A stretch of DNA of 37,503 nt from UBA1359 sp035411265 (GTDB taxonomy: Bacteria; Patescibacteriota; Patescibacteriia; Patescibacteriales; Patescibacteriaceae). Shown piece by piece: positions 24,256 to 32,471 of this stretch (the first letter of the stretch is position 1; each line of letters begins with the position of its first letter). The position numbers and the translations under genes are program-made. The notes under the pieces are model-generated. The model did no database searches. It was not told the DNA's origin and worked only from the letters and a program-made list of their open reading frames with translations. The stretch lies in contig DAONSQ010000004.1 of assembly GCA_035411265.1 (NCBI GenBank), positions 1 to 37,503 on the forward strand, read 5' to 3'.

Positions 24256-25329
24256 TTAAAAATACTTTTCAAAAACTTGATTAATCGCCACACTGTCCGC
24301 AATCTTGATGGCCCTGGGCCAGTTAGCTGTCATTACAGCCTGCCCAGTCTTGTTATCAATTACTTTCTCAATCTGTTTGTTTAATTGGCCATTAGCCAAC
24401 TCTTTTTCTGCAAAAACTAACGCGGCTCCAGCTTCTTTAATTACTTGAGCATTTTCTATCTGATGTGAATTGGGCATCGGAATAATTAAGCTAGCCTTTT
24501 TAAAAGCCGCCAATTCAATCAGAGTTCCGAGTCCAGCGCGAGCAATCACTAAATCAGCTTCATGATAAGCCGCAAACATCAATTTTTGCTCCAAAAAATC
24601 AGTCTGATAATAATTACCATTATTTTCAGCCCTCCCCTTACCTTTGCCAGTCAAATGAATAACATTAGCTACCCTAGTTATTTCGATTAATTGTTCATCG
24701 ATTAATTGATTAATACCAGCCGCTCCCGTTCCACCACCAAATACCAAAACCACTGGTTTTTCTTCTAAGAATTTCCACGGCGTTTGAATGGCTTGATCAA
24801 CTTGATAAAATCTCTCTCTAATTGGCGCCCCGAGCCAGATAGCTTTGCGGCCATAATCTTGGCATGATTTCTCAAAAGTTACCAAGACTTCATTAGCGAC
24901 GACAGACATTAGCTTATTGGCTAAACCAGGACGATAATCCAACTGTTCAATAACTACTGGAACTCTAAAAAACTTGGCCGCCCACACCACCGGCACACTA
25001 ACAAAACTGCCAGCACTAATGACAAGTTTCGGCCTGGTTTGATAAATAAAAGAGACTGCCTGGCCAAAACCTTTAATTATCCTAAATAAATCAATAAAGT
25101 TAGCGATTGACCAATAGCGGCGGAATTTACCACTACTAATTGCCCTAAAATCAATTCCCGCCTCTTCAACTAAAATTTTTTCCGGACCACTAACTGTCCC
25201 CAACCATGACAACTGCAATTCTGGTCGATTTTTTCTTAAAGCTTCAGCAATAGCCAACAGCGGGGTCACTGAACCAGCTGTCCCACCGCCAGTCAACAAA
25301 AACAAAGGTTGTCTGCTTTGTTTTATCAT
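24256..25329 (-). CDS. murG: Lipid II synthase: undecaprenyldiphospho-muramoylpentapeptide GlcNAc transferase
   Basis: 357 residues. The N-terminal glycine loop GGGTAGSVTPLLAIAEAL (14-31) has Ala where many homologues have Gly, and Ser where they have His (GGTGGH). The C-terminal donor domain has VVLVFGGGTGAAGINQLI and AYHEADLVIARAGLGTLIELAAFKKASLIIPMPNS, the classic MurG signature. It transfers GlcNAc to lipid I on the inner face of the membrane. Its start overlaps the ftsW stop (ATGA). Confidence 0.96.
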   Translation of the reverse strand: MIKQSRQPLFLLTGGGTAGSVTPLLAIAEALRKNRPELQLSWLGTVSGPEKILVEEAGIDFRAISSGKFRRYWSIANFIDLFRIIKGFGQAVSFIYQTRPKLVISAGSFVSVPVVWAAKFFRVPVVIEQLDYRPGLANKLMSVVANEVLVTFEKSCQDYGRKAIWLGAPIRERFYQVDQAIQTPWKFLEEKPVVLVFGGGTGAAGINQLIDEQLIEITRVANVIHLTGKGKGRAENNGNYYQTDFLEQKLMFAAYHEADLVIARAGLGTLIELAAFKKASLIIPMPNSHQIENAQVIKEAGAALVFAEKELANGQLNKQIEKVIDNKTGQAVMTANWPRAIKIADSVAINQVFEKYF

Positions 25330-26525
25330 ATTTCTGGCAAATTATCCGGCAACTGAGCCCTCCTGGAAATATTAACCAATATTCCCAGACTAAACAGCCA
25401 CGACATTAAAGACGACCCGCCATAGCTAACCAACGGTAAAGGCACGCCAGTCATTGGGAACAAATTGATTATTCCACCCAAATTAATAATCACTTGAATC
25501 AATAGACCAGAAACGATACCTCCAGCCAATATCTGACCAAAAGGATCTGGAGCTGCTTTAGCCACTTGATAACCGCGATACAAAATAGCGTAATATAATC
25601 CAATTAACAATAACGCAAACCACCAGCCTAGCTCTTCAGCTATAACTGAAAAAATAAAATCATTTTGGACTTCTGGCAAATACAGATATTTCTGTCGACT
25701 CTCACCAAGCCCTCGCCCCCAAAAACCGCCGGAACCAATAGCAATTAATGACTGATTAACCTGATAGCAACTTTTTTCCGGGCTATAACCAGGCTTTAAG
25801 ACGCATAAAAAACGATCCTTTTGGTAACCACCCTTTAAAAAAACGTAGGCTGTCAGACCAACCACGCCAATGGCTGCCAAAACCAAAACAGTTTTCCAGC
25901 GACCACCACCCAAAAGATAGACAGCCATGCTAGTGGCTACAATAATTAACAATGTCCCTAAATCAGGCTGAGCTAATACTAAAAAACTAATAATTCCTAA
26001 AACTACCCAAAAAGAAGTTTCTAAGCGCTTTCTCTCCTCAGCTTGCTGACAAGCTAATTTTTTAGCCATCACGGCCGATAAATAAATCAATAAAAACAAT
26101 TTAACAAATTCTGATGGCTGCAAAGAGAAGCCAAACACATTCAACCAAGCTCTAGAGCCAGATTCACTCATGGCTAAAGGCGTAAAAAGCGCCATTAAAA
26201 AACCAACAACTACAATCAAAAAACTGCCGCCCCACTTCTGCCATTTACGATAATCAATCCTACTAAAAATATAAAAACCAGTCAGCCCAATAACTGCCGA
26301 CACTAACTGTTTTTTAAGCCAAAAATAAGTATCGCCGAAACGAGTATAAGCTACCACTGCCGATGAACTAGCCAAGCAAAACAAACCAATAACCACTAAA
26401 ATAATAATTGCTGATAATAAGAATCGATCAGCCGGCTGACTGGGTAATTGTACTGCTGGTTTATTTTTATTAACCAGCTTATCAGCAATAACAGTCTTCT
26501 TTTTTATCACCAAGTGATTAACCAT
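25326..26525 (-). CDS. ftsW: SEDS-family peptidoglycan glycosyltransferase FtsW
   Basis: 399 residues with ten predicted transmembrane helices after a hydrophilic N-terminus of about 33 residues. SEDS signatures are LAQPDLGT (the functionally important Asp) and LYLPEVQNDFIFSVIAEELGWW, plus the C-terminal FPMTGVPLPLVSYGGSSLMS. FtsW and RodA are hard to separate by sequence; the position between mraY and murG favours FtsW. It polymerises lipid II into glycan strands with a partner class B PBP, which is not encoded here. The ATG overlaps the mraY stop by one base; the stop is TGA. Confidence 0.93.
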   Translation of the reverse strand: MVNHLVIKKKTVIADKLVNKNKPAVQLPSQPADRFLLSAIIILVVIGLFCLASSSAVVAYTRFGDTYFWLKKQLVSAVIGLTGFYIFSRIDYRKWQKWGGSFLIVVVGFLMALFTPLAMSESGSRAWLNVFGFSLQPSEFVKLFLLIYLSAVMAKKLACQQAEERKRLETSFWVVLGIISFLVLAQPDLGTLLIIVATSMAVYLLGGGRWKTVLVLAAIGVVGLTAYVFLKGGYQKDRFLCVLKPGYSPEKSCYQVNQSLIAIGSGGFWGRGLGESRQKYLYLPEVQNDFIFSVIAEELGWWFALLLIGLYYAILYRGYQVAKAAPDPFGQILAGGIVSGLLIQVIINLGGIINLFPMTGVPLPLVSYGGSSLMSWLFSLGILVNISRRAQLPDNLPEI

Positions 26526-27577
26526 TACATTGTGTGATCAAGTAAAAATAAACAGATGCCGATAGCGCCACTAACTGCGGCAATTACCCAAAAACGCATA
26601 ACAATCTTAGCCTCTGACCAGCCCTTGGCTTCAAAATGATGATGAATTGGCGCTGAAAGAAAAACTTTACGACCGTGACGCAATCTTTTAGAAGTTAACT
26701 GAATAATTACTGACACTGACTCCATAACGAAAATAAAACCAATAAATGGCAACAATAAGGCGGTATTAGTTAACATCGCGATTACCCCCAGGCAAATCCC
26801 CATACTCATCGAACCAGTATCGCCCATATAAAAACGGGCCGGAGTAATATTAAACCACAAAAAAGCCAATAAAGCTCCACAGATTACCGCACAAAAAGCA
26901 GCTAAATCATAGCGACCAATCAAAAAAGCTAAGGCGCCATAAATCATAAAACTTGATAGCAATGTTCCGCCAGCTAAGCCATCAAGGCCGTCGGTTTCAT
27001 TAACCGAGAAAGCAGTACCAATAATAACAAAAGCAAACACTGGAATATACCACCAACCCAAAGAAAAATTACCTAAAAAAGGAATATGAAAAACATCCCA
27101 ATCCAATTTAAAATAAAACCACAGGGCGCCAACTAGAGCAATAACGGCATAAATTAATAGTCTCGATTTAATATTTAAACCGCCGCCGCCCTTGGTCCCT
27201 TTACCACGAATATCCAACCAATCATCAAATAAACCAACAACCGCTGAAGCAATTAAAATACCCAGTGGTAAATAAGTCTGGCTGCGGCTTAAAAAGTTCA
27301 TTTGACTTATCCAAGTATCTGGCCAAATCTTAGCCGCCAAAGACAAACCTAAGGCAAAAATTAAAGTCGTCACCCAAATCAAAACTCCGCCCATAGTTGG
27401 CGTGCCACTTTTAGCAGCATGAAGCTTGGAAAAGATAGGCGTATTACCACTATTGCGAATTGTTTTGCCTAATTTATAGCGATAAAGAAAATTGGTTAGA
27501 AGCGGTGTCCAAGCCATGGTAAAAATAAAGGCCCCAGCTGCTAGTAATAGTATCCTGATAATATAAAAATCCAACAT
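26525..27577 (-). CDS. mraY: Phospho-N-acetylmuramoyl-pentapeptide transferase
   Basis: 350 residues with about ten transmembrane helices. Active-site residues seen are the D118-D119 pair in GLFDDWLD, NETDGLDGLAGG (D196, D199), MGDTGS (D253) and the PIHHHFE motif (H312-314), which together define MraY rather than WecA-type enzymes. It transfers phospho-MurNAc-pentapeptide to undecaprenyl phosphate to give lipid I. It follows the small membrane protein gene by 10 bp. A murD gene, often placed between mraY and ftsW, is missing. Confidence 0.97.
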   Translation of the reverse strand: MLDFYIIRILLLAAGAFIFTMAWTPLLTNFLYRYKLGKTIRNSGNTPIFSKLHAAKSGTPTMGGVLIWVTTLIFALGLSLAAKIWPDTWISQMNFLSRSQTYLPLGILIASAVVGLFDDWLDIRGKGTKGGGGLNIKSRLLIYAVIALVGALWFYFKLDWDVFHIPFLGNFSLGWWYIPVFAFVIIGTAFSVNETDGLDGLAGGTLLSSFMIYGALAFLIGRYDLAAFCAVICGALLAFLWFNITPARFYMGDTGSMSMGICLGVIAMLTNTALLLPFIGFIFVMESVSVIIQLTSKRLRHGRKVFLSAPIHHHFEAKGWSEAKIVMRFWVIAAVSGAIGICLFLLDHTM

Positions 27578-27587
27578 AAAACTGACT

Positions 27588-28001
27588 TTAACGAAAATTA
27601 ATTAACAATAAACCACTTAAGGCTAAATTAATAAAAAACAACACCGCTAAACTACCTCCCAAAATCGTCATCTTTAACTGTCGATTATTATTATACTGAA
27701 CTGGCAAAATAAAGCTATTTACCAAAAAAGCTATTGTAGCTCCTGTTGGCAACCAATAAATTGAATTAGCTGAGCCAATCAAATCAATGCCAAAATGAAT
27801 ATTGTAATGTAAAATCAATAAACCTTCACCGCCCAATTTAACCATAGCAATCGATAAAGACCAAGATAGTAATAATAAAAATAAATCAGTCATTATTAGC
27901 CACCTTCCAGTACGATTGTGCCAAATTTCTGACCAAACAGCTCGCCAAGCATTAGTGGCTAAATAAAAAAAGTTTAAGATTTTTGAAAAAAACAATCTCA
28001 T
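27588..28001 (-). CDS. Conserved small membrane protein, function unknown
   Basis: About 137 residues from the ATG at 28001. A start at 28028 is possible but would lie inside the iscS coding end. Three transmembrane helices are predicted (about 37-55, 79-98 and 109-132), with an amphipathic N-terminus. The middle section, LILHYNIHFGIDLIG followed by an aromatic-proline stretch, recurs in uncharacterised CPR membrane proteins as far as I recall. It sits between iscS (2 bp gap) and mraY, so it is co-expressed with lipid I synthesis; a role there is only a guess. Confidence 0.75.
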   Translation of the reverse strand: MRLFFSKILNFFYLATNAWRAVWSEIWHNRTGRWLIMTDLFLLLLSWSLSIAMVKLGGEGLLILHYNIHFGIDLIGSANSIYWLPTGATIAFLVNSFILPVQYNNNRQLKMTILGGSLAVLFFINLALSGLLLINFR

Positions 28002-28003
28002 AC

Positions 28004-29233
28004 TTAATTTTTTAATTCCGGCACCCAACTTCTTAAACGAGCCACTATTTTAGGCATTTTTTTAATAACTTGATCGATTTCGGCTACAGTTGTTTGTCGA
28101 CCTAAAGTAAAACGAACGCTATAATGAGCTACCTCCTGACTAATACCCATGGCTAATAATGTATTTGAAGCATCTAAACTACCGGAAGCACAAGCTGAAC
28201 CAGTTGAGACAGCAATACCTGCCAAATCTAAAGCCAATAACAAGGCTTCACCTTCAGCTAATATTACCGAAAAATGAGCATGGCTCGGCGTAGCTTGATC
28301 AATTTTTGTGTTCAAAATTAAATCTGGAATATCCTTTTTTAACCCCTTAACTAATCGATTGCGTAATAAGGCAATTCGCCGACAATCGGCAATCTGATGT
28401 CGTTGAACCAACTCCAAAGCTTTGGCTAAACCAATAATTCCAGGTACATTTAAAGTTCCGCTGCGCCGATTGAGTTCTTGATGGCCACCCAATTGGACAG
28501 CTAAAAGCGGCGTACCTGCTTTGACATAAAGACCACCAATTCCCTTAGGGCCATAAATTTTGTGGCCAGAAAAACTCAATAAGTCGCAATTTAAATAATT
28601 AACTCGGCAATCAAAGTAATTAACAGCTTGAGTAGCATCGGTATGGAAATAAATTCGCTGCGGCTTAGCATTCTGCTGACCACCATGCTTGCGCCACTCT
28701 TCTTGTCTAGCACGATTAATCTTTTTAATTAATTGACCGATTTCTCGAATTGGTTGTCTAATGCCAATTTCACTATTAACATAAGCGACTGTAACCAAAA
28801 CAGTATTTTCTTTAATTAATTTTTGAATATCCTGAGGATCAACTAAGCCATTTTTATCTACTGGCAGCCAATCCACTTCCACTCCTTCGCGAGCTAATTG
28901 CAAACATGGCTGACGAACTGCCTCATGTTCAACGCTAGAAACAATAACATGCGGCTTCAATTGCGGCGATTGCTTTAAAATTGCTCTAATAACACCATTA
29001 ACCGCTAAATTATCGGCTTCAGTTGCTCCGGAGGTAAAGATAATTTCCTTAGCTTCAGCTGCAAAAAAATCAGCCACCACTTGCCGAGACTCGATTACTG
29101 CTCGTTGAGCGGTTTGGCCAAAGCTATGCAATGAAGCTGGATTACCAAAAGCTTTAGACCAATACGGTAACATCGCCTTAATAACCTTGTCATCAGTCGG
29201 TGTTGTTGCGCTGTAATCTAGATAAACTTTCAT
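28004..29233 (-). CDS. iscS: Cysteine desulfurase (IscS/NifS family)
   Basis: 409 residues, a PLP-dependent fold-type I enzyme. It has YLDYSATTP at the N-terminus, TSGATEADNLA, H103 in VEHEAV, H197-T-D-A-T-Q, the PLP lysine K225 in SFSGHKIYGPKG, and the persulfide cysteine C348 in STGSACASG. It supplies sulfur for Fe-S clusters. A short hydrophilic insertion (about 177-193) precedes the IYFHTDATQ motif. It follows nfu by 3 bp. With iscU and nfu it forms a minimal assembly set; no iscA, hscA/hscB or fdx genes are adjacent. Confidence 0.96.
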   Translation of the reverse strand: MKVYLDYSATTPTDDKVIKAMLPYWSKAFGNPASLHSFGQTAQRAVIESRQVVADFFAAEAKEIIFTSGATEADNLAVNGVIRAILKQSPQLKPHVIVSSVEHEAVRQPCLQLAREGVEVDWLPVDKNGLVDPQDIQKLIKENTVLVTVAYVNSEIGIRQPIREIGQLIKKINRARQEEWRKHGGQQNAKPQRIYFHTDATQAVNYFDCRVNYLNCDLLSFSGHKIYGPKGIGGLYVKAGTPLLAVQLGGHQELNRRSGTLNVPGIIGLAKALELVQRHQIADCRRIALLRNRLVKGLKKDIPDLILNTKIDQATPSHAHFSVILAEGEALLLALDLAGIAVSTGSACASGSLDASNTLLAMGISQEVAHYSVRFTLGRQTTVAEIDQVIKKMPKIVARLRSWVPELKN

Positions 29234-29236
29234 AAC

Positions 29237-29488
29237 TTAAAATGCTCGTACTTTTTTGATTTGTGAAAAATGGCTCTTGAGTTCAGTTTCAATCCCTTCT
29301 TTAAGCGTATATTCCATCATTGGACAATGGGCACAATGGCCCTGTAATTCAACCTGTAAAATCCCAGTGGTTTCATCAAAATCAACTAAGTGGATATCAC
29401 CGCCGTCCATCTGCAGGCTTGGTCTAATTTCTTTCTCAACAATCTTTTCCAAATCAGTCCACCAACTTAGCTCTTTAATATTATTCAT
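29237..29488 (-). CDS. NFU-domain iron-sulfur cluster carrier
   Basis: 83 residues, a stand-alone NifU C-terminal domain. Motifs are IRPSLQMDGGDIHLVDFD and the cluster-binding pair C-A-H-C within GHCAHCPMMEYTLKEGIE, as in NfuA and Nfu proteins, which bind a [4Fe-4S] cluster at a dimer interface and hand it to clients. It lies between iscU (12 bp gap) and iscS (3 bp gap). Confidence 0.93.
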   Translation of the reverse strand: MNNIKELSWWTDLEKIVEKEIRPSLQMDGGDIHLVDFDETTGILQVELQGHCAHCPMMEYTLKEGIETELKSHFSQIKKVRAF

Positions 29489-29500
29489 AAAAAATTTTAA

Positions 29501-29872
29501 TTATTTATTCTGCTGGCGATAATTATCAATCGCCAATCTTAAAGCATCAACACCAAGCATCGAACAATGAACTTTAGGGGCTGGTAAGCCACCCAAGTCA
29601 TCGACTACTTGATCCTTAGTAATTTCATAAGCTTCATCTAAAGTCTTGCCCTTAACTAAATCAGTTAAAGCTGATGAGACCGCAATGGCAGCCGCACAGC
29701 CCAATGTTTCAAATTTAACTTTTTCAATAACATTATCCTTAATCTCTAAATAGATTTTCATGATATCACCGCAAACCGGGTTACCCACCTGCCCAACAGC
29801 ACTGGGTTTTTTTAACTGACCTTGGTTATGCGGCTTTTGAAAATGTTTTATCACTTTTTCACTATATAACAT
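29501..29872 (-). CDS. iscU: Fe-S cluster assembly scaffold IscU
   Basis: 123 residues. It carries the three conserved cysteines of the IscU/NifU N-terminal fold: PVCGD, LGCAAAIA and KVHCSMLG. The loop NPVCGDIMKIYLEI is near residue 32, and the C-terminal DALRLAIDNY helix is present. It is the scaffold for [2Fe-2S]/[4Fe-4S] assembly with IscS. The family's typical LPPVK motif appears here as LPAPK. It lies 3 bp after the L,D-transpeptidase gene and shares its operon. Confidence 0.95.
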   Translation of the reverse strand: MLYSEKVIKHFQKPHNQGQLKKPSAVGQVGNPVCGDIMKIYLEIKDNVIEKVKFETLGCAAAIAVSSALTDLVKGKTLDEAYEITKDQVVDDLGGLPAPKVHCSMLGVDALRLAIDNYRQQNK

Positions 29873-29875
29873 ATT

Positions 29876-30628
29876 TTATTTATTAATATTAACTGGTGTC
29901 CCAACTGTAACTCGATCATAAATATATTGAGCCGCTCCTACACCTAAACGAATACAACCATGCGAAACTGGCCGACCAAGATGGTCAGAGCCTTCTCGCC
30001 ACCCACTAGGCCATACTGGCAATTCATGTAAACCGAACTGTCCACGATCTAAGCCCAACCAATAAGGCATCCATAAGCCAAATTTAGACCAAGCTTTGGG
30101 AGCTTTATTAATTATTTGAAAATGGCCGATTGGTGTTGGAGTTTTTGGCGCTCCACTAGAAACAGTAAATTGTTTATATTTAACACCATCAAGCCAATAA
30201 GTTAATTCTTGGCGGCTAAGCGAAACATCCAATCTGATTGGTAATCTCGCTAAGCCTTTCTCTAGCGGATCAGTGGCTCGATCAATCTCTTGACCATCAC
30301 TAGCTGTATCGCCATCAGTATCAGCATTAGCAATGCTAGTGCCGAAACGCAATTCCCAGAAATCAGTTAATCCATCTTGGTCATAGTCATTATCAATCAG
30401 CTTCACAGCCTTGGGATTGTGCGGTGAATAACCAGTTAATAATTCCTGACGATCACTATAACCATCGCCATCAGTGTCGGCCAAATTAGGATTGGTCGAA
30501 TAGATGGCCACTTCATCTTGATCAGGTATGCCGTCTTGGTCAGTATCAGGCAAATTATTAGCCGAAACTTGGCCAGCCATCAGCAGCAATGAGCATACAG
30601 CAGCAAAGAAATATAAGCGGCGCAACAT
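29876..30628 (-). CDS. Secreted L,D-transpeptidase with thrombospondin-type-3 calcium repeats
   Basis: 250 residues. A signal peptide (1-23, hydrophobic core then VSA) is followed by four Asp-rich calcium-binding segments, DTDQDGIPD (28-36), DTDGDGYSD (51-59), DYDQDGLTD (81-89) and DTDGDTASD (103-111). The YkuD domain spans about 130-248 with the catalytic SHGCIRL motif (H223, C225). It forms 3-3 peptide crosslinks or attaches proteins to peptidoglycan outside the membrane. The calcium repeats probably act as a rigid or ion-dependent spacer. It is the first gene of the operon that continues through isc and mur genes, behind its own promoter. Confidence 0.95.
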   Translation of the reverse strand: MLRRLYFFAAVCSLLLMAGQVSANNLPDTDQDGIPDQDEVAIYSTNPNLADTDGDGYSDRQELLTGYSPHNPKAVKLIDNDYDQDGLTDFWELRFGTSIANADTDGDTASDGQEIDRATDPLEKGLARLPIRLDVSLSRQELTYWLDGVKYKQFTVSSGAPKTPTPIGHFQIINKAPKAWSKFGLWMPYWLGLDRGQFGLHELPVWPSGWREGSDHLGRPVSHGCIRLGVGAAQYIYDRVTVGTPVNINK

Positions 30629-30669
30629 AGCGTCAAGATAAGGGAAAAATTAATCAATTTCCTAGCTTG

Positions 30670-30698
30670 AGTATATCACGGTAATAGCCTAAATACAA
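30670..30698 (-). promoter_or_regulatory. Predicted promoter for the L,D-transpeptidase-isc-mur operon
   Basis: On the minus strand, TTGTAT (30698-30693) and TATACT (30675-30670) are separated by 17 bp, with an extended -10 TG (TGATATACT). The -35 matches consensus moderately. The start point would be near 30663, about 35 nt before the ATG at 30628. It is back to back with the dnaB promoter. Confidence 0.65.
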
Positions 30699-30710
30699 GG
30701 CTTTGACGAC

Positions 30711-30739
30711 TGGACAAGTCGCCTTGAGGCGTGTATGAT
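30711..30739 (+). promoter_or_regulatory. Predicted promoter for dnaB, with dyads in the spacer
   Basis: TGGACA (30711-30716) and TATGAT (30734-30739) are separated by 17 bp. Two inverted repeats, CGACT/AGTCG (30707-30711, 30717-30721) and CGCCT/AGGCG (30720-30724, 30727-30731), cover the -35 box and the spacer and could form an operator. The leader is about 50 nt, with no clear ribosome-binding site before the ATG at 30798. Confidence 0.65.
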
Positions 30740-30797
30740 AAAAAGGTGCTGCCACTATTTTTAGAGACAGATTTTAGAGATAGCTAAATAACTGCTT

Positions 30798-32180
30798 ATG
30801 GCCTCCTCAACTGACGCAATCAAGATGCCACCACAAAACCAAGAAGCCGAAGTTTCACTTCTTGGCTGTTTGCTTATTGATAAAGCGGCTGTTATTAAAA
30901 TTGCCGATATCGTCAAAGCTGAAGATTTTTATAACGATATCAATGGTCTGATCTTTGCCGCCATGATTACTCTCTACCAAAATCATGAACCAATTGATCT
31001 GGTTAATTTAACCGACAAACTTAAAGCCAAAAATCAACTAGAAACAATCGGCGGCCGATCTTATCTAACTAGTCTCCTTCAAGGAGTAGCCACCGCTGCT
31101 AATGTTGTCAGCTATGCGGAAATCGTCAAACATAAATCAACCCTGCGCCGCTTGATTACTGCCGCCTCAGAAATTGGCGAACTTGGCTACCGTGAAGAAG
31201 ATGAGCTTGATCAGATTCTAGACCAAGCTGAACAAAAACTTTTTGGCGTTTCTCATCAATATCTCAAACAATCTTTTCAACCAATCAGTAATCTTTTAAC
31301 TGACGCTTTCGATCGTATTGACGAACTTCATAAACAAGGCGGCCGTCTACGTGGCTTACCAACCGCTTTTATTGATTTAGATAAATTGACTTCCGGTTTG
31401 CAAAAATCTGATTTAATTATTTTAGCGGCTCGCCCGAGTGTCGGCAAAACTTCTTTTGCTTTGGATTTAGCTCGCCAAGCCGCTATTAAAGGCCGCGCTA
31501 AAGTCGGTATCTTTTCGCTGGAAATGAGTAAAGAACAGCTAGTTGACCGCCTACTCTGTGCCGAAGCTAATATTAGTTTATGGAAAATGCGTACCGGCCA
31601 GCTGTCTGATCGAGAGGATGACGATGATTTCGGACGCCTCAGCTACGCCATGGGCGCCCTAGCTGAAGCTTCAATCTTTATTGACGATTCACCAAATTGC
31701 AATATCATGGAAATTCGGACTAAATGCCGGCGCCAACAAACCGAAAGTGGTCTAGATTTGGTTATTATCGACTATTTGCAATTGATGGAGGGCCGTAATC
31801 GTACTGGCGACAATCGCGTTCAAGAAATTGCCGAAATAACTCGCTCACTGAAAGGTTTAGCTCGCGAATTGAATGTTCCGGTTATCGCTCTATCTCAATT
31901 ATCTCGTGCTGTCGAACAAACTAAACCGGCTATCCCTAAATTAGCTCACTTGCGTGAATCCGGTTCTATTGAGCAGGATGCTGATATTGTTATGTTTATT
32001 TACCGTAAAGCTGCTGACCGCAACTACGATCTGGAAAGTTTAAGTGATTTTGAAAAACATGTTGCCGAAATCCATATTGCTAAACATCGTAATGGTCCAA
32101 CCGGCAAAGTTGACTTATACTTTGATAGCAATACTGTTAATTTTAAAAATTTAGATAAAAGCGGCCTTAGTGCCAGCTAA
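30798..32180 (+). CDS. dnaB: Replicative DNA helicase DnaB
   Basis: 460 residues. The N-terminal DnaB domain (about 10-115) begins MPPQNQEAEVSLLGCLL, the family's standard opening. A linker helix follows, then the RecA-like ATPase with Walker A LAARPSVGKTSFALDLA (about 209-225), Walker B LVIIDYLQLM, and the H4-region motif LSQLSRAVEQ. It unwinds DNA at the fork as a hexamer. No intein is present. It heads a plus-strand operon with ybaB (9 bp gap) and recR (3 bp gap). Confidence 0.98.
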   Translation: MASSTDAIKMPPQNQEAEVSLLGCLLIDKAAVIKIADIVKAEDFYNDINGLIFAAMITLYQNHEPIDLVNLTDKLKAKNQLETIGGRSYLTSLLQGVATAANVVSYAEIVKHKSTLRRLITAASEIGELGYREEDELDQILDQAEQKLFGVSHQYLKQSFQPISNLLTDAFDRIDELHKQGGRLRGLPTAFIDLDKLTSGLQKSDLIILAARPSVGKTSFALDLARQAAIKGRAKVGIFSLEMSKEQLVDRLLCAEANISLWKMRTGQLSDREDDDDFGRLSYAMGALAEASIFIDDSPNCNIMEIRTKCRRQQTESGLDLVIIDYLQLMEGRNRTGDNRVQEIAEITRSLKGLARELNVPVIALSQLSRAVEQTKPAIPKLAHLRESGSIEQDADIVMFIYRKAADRNYDLESLSDFEKHVAEIHIAKHRNGPTGKVDLYFDSNTVNFKNLDKSGLSAS

Positions 32181-32189
32181 TTAAAATTT

Positions 32190-32468
32190 ATGTTCAACAA
32201 ATTAAAGCAATTAAAAGATTTAAGAGATCAAGCTAAAGTCATGCAGACTGCCTTATCCGGCGAAAAAGTTGTTGCTGAAAAACATGGTGTTACTATTGAA
32301 ATGAACGGTAACATGGAAATACTAGCTGTAACTATCAGCCCTGACTTAGCTCGCGAAAATATCGCTTCAGCTACTCGTGAAGCAGTTAATGAAGCCATTA
32401 AAAAAACCCAACAAGTTATGGCCAAAAAAATGCAAGAAATGGGCGGCCTAGCTGGTTTGGGTTTATAA
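32190..32468 (+). CDS. YbaB/EbfC family nucleoid-associated protein
   Basis: 92 residues, the usual short length. The pattern is an N-terminal helix (MFNKLKQLKDLRDQAKVMQTAL), a central beta-sheet with GVTIEMNGNMEILAVTIS, and a C-terminal helix ending MAKKMQEMGGLAGLG. YbaB proteins form DNA-binding dimers and are classically encoded directly before recR, as here (3 bp gap). Confidence 0.95.
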   Translation: MFNKLKQLKDLRDQAKVMQTALSGEKVVAEKHGVTIEMNGNMEILAVTISPDLARENIASATREAVNEAIKKTQQVMAKKMQEMGGLAGLGL

Positions 32469-32471
32469 TTT

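Noticed and set aside
24252..24302. Longer N-terminus for MurC
   Set aside because: The extra 17 residues overlap murG and precede the conserved IYFIGIKGVGM start; the ATG at 24251 fits the family.
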